From NCBI GenBank assembly GCA_030064835.1, contig JASJEE010000001.1, positions 1-64,000 of the forward strand: a stretch of DNA of 64,000 nt, read 5' to 3'. Below are positions 61,692-64,000 of the stretch, piece by piece. The DNA is from Microcoleaceae cyanobacterium MO_207.B10. GTDB taxonomy: Bacteria; Cyanobacteriota; Cyanobacteriia; Cyanobacteriales; Microcoleaceae. The position numbers and the translations under genes were made by a program. How positions within the stretch are numbered: position 1 is the stretch's first letter; every line of letters begins with the position of its first letter. The notes beneath the pieces are model-generated. The model worked only from the letters and a program-made list of their open reading frames with translations, was not told the DNA's origin and made no database searches.

Positions 61692-62798
61692 ATGTCAGTG
61701 CAAGTTAAGCTTAATAATCGTCATCAACATATTCTTTGGGCAACAATTCGCCACTATATTGCGACAGCAGAGCCAGTTGGCTCAAAGTCCCTTGTAGAAG
61801 TAGAAGAGTATAATCTCAGTGTTAGTCCAGCGACCATTCGCAATGGGATGAGCTTTTTAGAGAAAAGTGGACTTTTATATCAACCTCATACTTCGGCAGG
61901 AAGAGTTCCCTCGGACTCAGGCTACCGAATATATGTCGATCAATTAATGACACCTTCAGAAAATTTGGCTTTTGAAGTTGAAGAACTTTTACAAAAACAA
62001 CTAAATGGGCCACAAGAACGAATAGAGGCTATGCTACGAGGAGCAGCTCAAATGTTAGCTACTCTAAGTGGTTATATTACTTTGGTAACAATGCCCCAAA
62101 CTTCTACTGCTAGGTTACGACATTTGCAACTTGTGCAGGTCGAACCAAAAAAAATTATGCTGATTGTGGTGACAAATACTTATGAGACTCACTCATTAAT
62201 GATGGACTTGAAGCAGATTAATCAGACCATATCATTAGATGATTCAGCACTCCAAAACTCAGAGGATATTGATAGAGAGCTACAAATATTATCAAATTTT
62301 TTAAATAGCGAACTGCGAGGACGAGCAATAGGGGAATTATCTTTGTTAGATGGGGAAGAGCTAGACCAAGACTTTGAAAAGTATGCGGAATTAATTAAAA
62401 ATCTCTTGGAAAATCTAAGCCTCCGTTGTCAAACACCAGAATATACAAGAATTTTGATTAGTGGTATAGCAGAAGCACTACGTTTACCAGAATTCTCCCA
62501 ACTCCAACAAGTTCAAACTATTATTCAGCTACTGGAAGAAGAACAAGAACAATTATGGCCTTTGATTTTTGAACCTGCTACTACAAAAACAGGGAAGCAA
62601 GTAACAGTCAGAATTGGCTCAGAAAATCCTCTAGAACCTATCCAAGGTTGTGCCTTGGTTTCTGCAATTTATGGTAATGGCCCAATTCCATTGGGAAGTG
62701 TAGGGGTTTTAGGGCCAACTAGAATGGTCTATGAGAATGCGATCGCTTTAGTAGGGGCAACTGCTGATTTTATCTCGGAAGCTCTTGTAGCTAGTTAA
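61692..62798 (+). CDS. hrcA: HrcA, heat-inducible transcription repressor
   Basis: Represses chaperone genes (groESL, dnaK group) through CIRCE operators. 368 residues from the ATG at 61692 ([20 protein letters not shown]); the frame extends 12 codons upstream to a TTG. The winged-helix start has [20 protein letters not shown] and [20 protein letters not shown], then [18 protein letters not shown]; the end [18 protein letters not shown] is typical. The usual IRNxM sequence reads IRNGM, with LE following in place. No CIRCE (TTAGCACTC-N9-GAGTGCTAA) was seen in the window. Confidence 0.94.
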   Translation: MSVQVKLNNRHQHILWATIRHYIATAEPVGSKSLVEVEEYNLSVSPATIRNGMSFLEKSGLLYQPHTSAGRVPSDSGYRIYVDQLMTPSENLAFEVEELLQKQLNGPQERIEAMLRGAAQMLATLSGYITLVTMPQTSTARLRHLQLVQVEPKKIMLIVVTNTYETHSLMMDLKQINQTISLDDSALQNSEDIDRELQILSNFLNSELRGRAIGELSLLDGEELDQDFEKYAELIKNLLENLSLRCQTPEYTRILISGIAEALRLPEFSQLQQVQTIIQLLEEEQEQLWPLIFEPATTKTGKQVTVRIGSENPLEPIQGCALVSAIYGNGPIPLGSVGVLGPTRMVYENAIALVGATADFISEALVAS

Positions 62799-63060
62799 TC
62801 ACCTTTTTAAATAACTTAAAAATTCACAGCTAAAACTGACATTATTATTTGAGTCAAAATCTGAATTACAAATGAATGCTTATTTAACAAAATACTCAGA
62901 GTTGAAAAAACTATATTCTTTCTTTCCCACTCCCGACTCCCGACTTTACTTCATAAACCACTAGAATAGGTTGTAATTTCTTTAGCCCATAATTCTATCA
63001 CCCCAACAAATTTGCCCAGGTCCCTTGTTACTACCATGTTGGATTTGTTAAGCTTAAATT
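62799..63060. other. Intergenic DNA between hrcA and lipA
   Basis: No gene or repeat of the R families. CCCACTCCCGACTCCCGACT near 62928 is a short tandem array. It contains the lipA promoter region by position. Confidence 0.35.
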
Positions 63061-63972
63061 GTGTATCAAACTACAGTAGAGGCAAAAGTGGTAGTTAAGC
63101 CAGAGTGGTTACGAGTAAAGGCCCCCCAATGGCAAAGGGTAGGTAGCGTTAAGGAAATTTTGCGAGACCTAAATCTCAATACGGTATGCGAAGAAGCTTC
63201 CTGTCCTAATATTGGTGAGTGTTTTAATGCTGGTACAGCAACTTTCCTAATTATGGGACCTGCTTGTACCCGTGCTTGTCCCTACTGTGATATTGATTTT
63301 GAGAAAAAGCCCAAGTCTTTAGATATTACTGAACCAGACCGACTCGCAGAAGCAGTTAGAAGATTGAAACTTAATCATGTGGTGATTACTTCTGTTAATC
63401 GGGATGATTTGACAGATGGAGGTGCTTCTCAGTTTGCCCAATGTATTTCCCAAGTCCGAATAATTTCACCTCAGACAACTATAGAAGTTCTAATACCAGA
63501 CTTATGTGGTAATTGGCAAGCTTTAGAAATTATTCTTAACGCCAAACCAGAAGTGCTTAACCATAATACCGAGACCGTGGAACGATTATATCGCCGAATT
63601 AGGCCCCAAGGTGATTATCACCGCACATTAGAATTGTTGAGGCGATCGCGAGAATTGGCCCCAGAAGTTTATACAAAATCGGGAATTATGGTGGGTCTTG
63701 GAGAAACTGACGCAGAAGTCCAAGAAGTAATGAAGGACTTACGGGCTGTTGACTGCGATATTTTAACCATTGGACAATACCTACAACCTAGTCCTAAACA
63801 TTTACCCGTAGCTAGTTTCATCAAACCAAAACAATTTGAGCAGTGGAAAGAAATCGGTGTTTCAATGGGATTTTTACAAGTTGTTGCTTCCCCCTTGACT
63901 CGTAGTTCATATCATGCTGAACAAGTAAAAGAATTGATGGCAACTAATCCAAAGTCCAAATCTGAAAAATAA
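63061..63972 (+). CDS. lipA: LipA, lipoyl synthase
   Basis: Radical SAM enzyme that inserts two sulfur atoms into octanoyl groups of lipoyl-dependent enzymes. 303 residues, starting with GTG at 63061. The auxiliary [4Fe-4S] cluster cysteines are Cys43, Cys48 and Cys54 ([14 protein letters not shown]). The radical SAM triad is Cys69, Cys73 and Cys76 ([13 protein letters not shown]). Further motifs are [51 protein letters not shown] and the terminal [12 protein letters not shown] that carries the conserved RSSYHA segment. Length and spacing are normal. Confidence 0.96.
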   Translation: MYQTTVEAKVVVKPEWLRVKAPQWQRVGSVKEILRDLNLNTVCEEASCPNIGECFNAGTATFLIMGPACTRACPYCDIDFEKKPKSLDITEPDRLAEAVRRLKLNHVVITSVNRDDLTDGGASQFAQCISQVRIISPQTTIEVLIPDLCGNWQALEIILNAKPEVLNHNTETVERLYRRIRPQGDYHRTLELLRRSRELAPEVYTKSGIMVGLGETDAEVQEVMKDLRAVDCDILTIGQYLQPSPKHLPVASFIKPKQFEQWKEIGVSMGFLQVVASPLTRSSYHAEQVKELMATNPKSKSEK

Positions 63973-64000
63973 ATATTTGATGGTCTTGGCCAAAAGGTGT

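Noticed and set aside
61692-62798. CIRCE operator near hrcA
   Set aside because: No TTAGCACTC/GAGTGCTAA pair was found upstream of hrcA or elsewhere in the window.
1-64000. tRNA, rRNA and known riboswitches
   Set aside because: No T-loop/anticodon arrangement, rRNA block or riboswitch core was noticed on either strand by reading. A covariance-model search was not possible here.

Overview
The window is a low-GC (roughly one-third G+C by eye) cyanobacterial chromosome segment. The evidence is many GCGATCGC (HIP1) palindromes inside genes, a membrane-anchored CpcG/CpcL phycobilisome linker, the carotenoid hydroxylase CrtR, XisH/XisI, a pix/pil-type phototaxis chemosensory operon and a plant-plastid-like methyltransferase. 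Genes are widely spaced, with gaps up to 1.8 kb filled by repeats and pseudogenes. This resembles the low coding density known from Trichodesmium and its relatives (for example Okeania). The genus is my inference, not something proven by the sequence.

Layout. 0-3 kb: a class A penicillin-binding protein cut by the window edge, convergent with an exported TPR protein. 3-9 kb: three neighbouring signalling genes that share one N-terminal module: a histidine kinase, a second kinase gene wrecked by three insertions plus point mutations, and a GGDEF diguanylate cyclase. 9-13.5 kb: an ArsP/DUF318 permease with its TIGR03943 partner, then a propeller-type membrane-anchored protein. 13.5-16 kb: GNAT and Rieske-oxygenase relics and a six-helix membrane protein. 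16-22 kb: housekeeping genes (hisA, a DMT exporter, sppA, aroH). 22-37 kb: a cpcL-type linker with an in-frame stop, followed by many genes of NAD metabolism (nadB, a nicotinamidase-like hydrolase, a NADAR protein, nadA) mixed with xisH/xisI, a nucleotidyltransferase, a betaine-type methyltransferase and several broken oxidoreductases. 37-49 kb: crtR, pyk, a modular lysozyme, a methyltransferase, a lipoprotein esterase and a PHP phosphoesterase. 49-50 kb: a divergent pair made of a ribbon-helix-helix regulator and a 41-residue peptide, with matching inverted operator-like boxes. 51-61 kb: a chemosensory operon (PATAN, CheY, CheW, a five-GAF soluble receptor, CheA-REC). 61-64 kb: rhodanese, hrcA, lipA.

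How the parts relate. The chemosensory operon is the clearest functional unit. Four of the receptor's five GAF domains carry cysteines placed as in bilin-binding cyanobacteriochromes, so it is probably a light-directed motility system. Its receptor and kinase genes are separated by a 626-bp gap holding three mobile elements.

The most striking feature is the intergenic DNA. I distinguish about thirteen families of short non-coding elements (called R1-R13 here), most 75-300 bp with inverted ends. For several, target-site duplications can be read directly: R1, 3 bp (TAA/TTA); R2, 8 bp; R3, 5 bp; R4, 9 bp; R6, 8 bp; R8, 10 bp. Removing R1 or R2 together with one duplication restores continuous reading of the broken genes, which establishes these as real insertions. 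Elements are nested in one another (R2 in R1, R4 in R5, R3 in R13, R12 in R3, R7 in R9). No intact transposase gene is present; the only transposase-like sequence is an IS200/IS605-type tnpA/tnpB relic.
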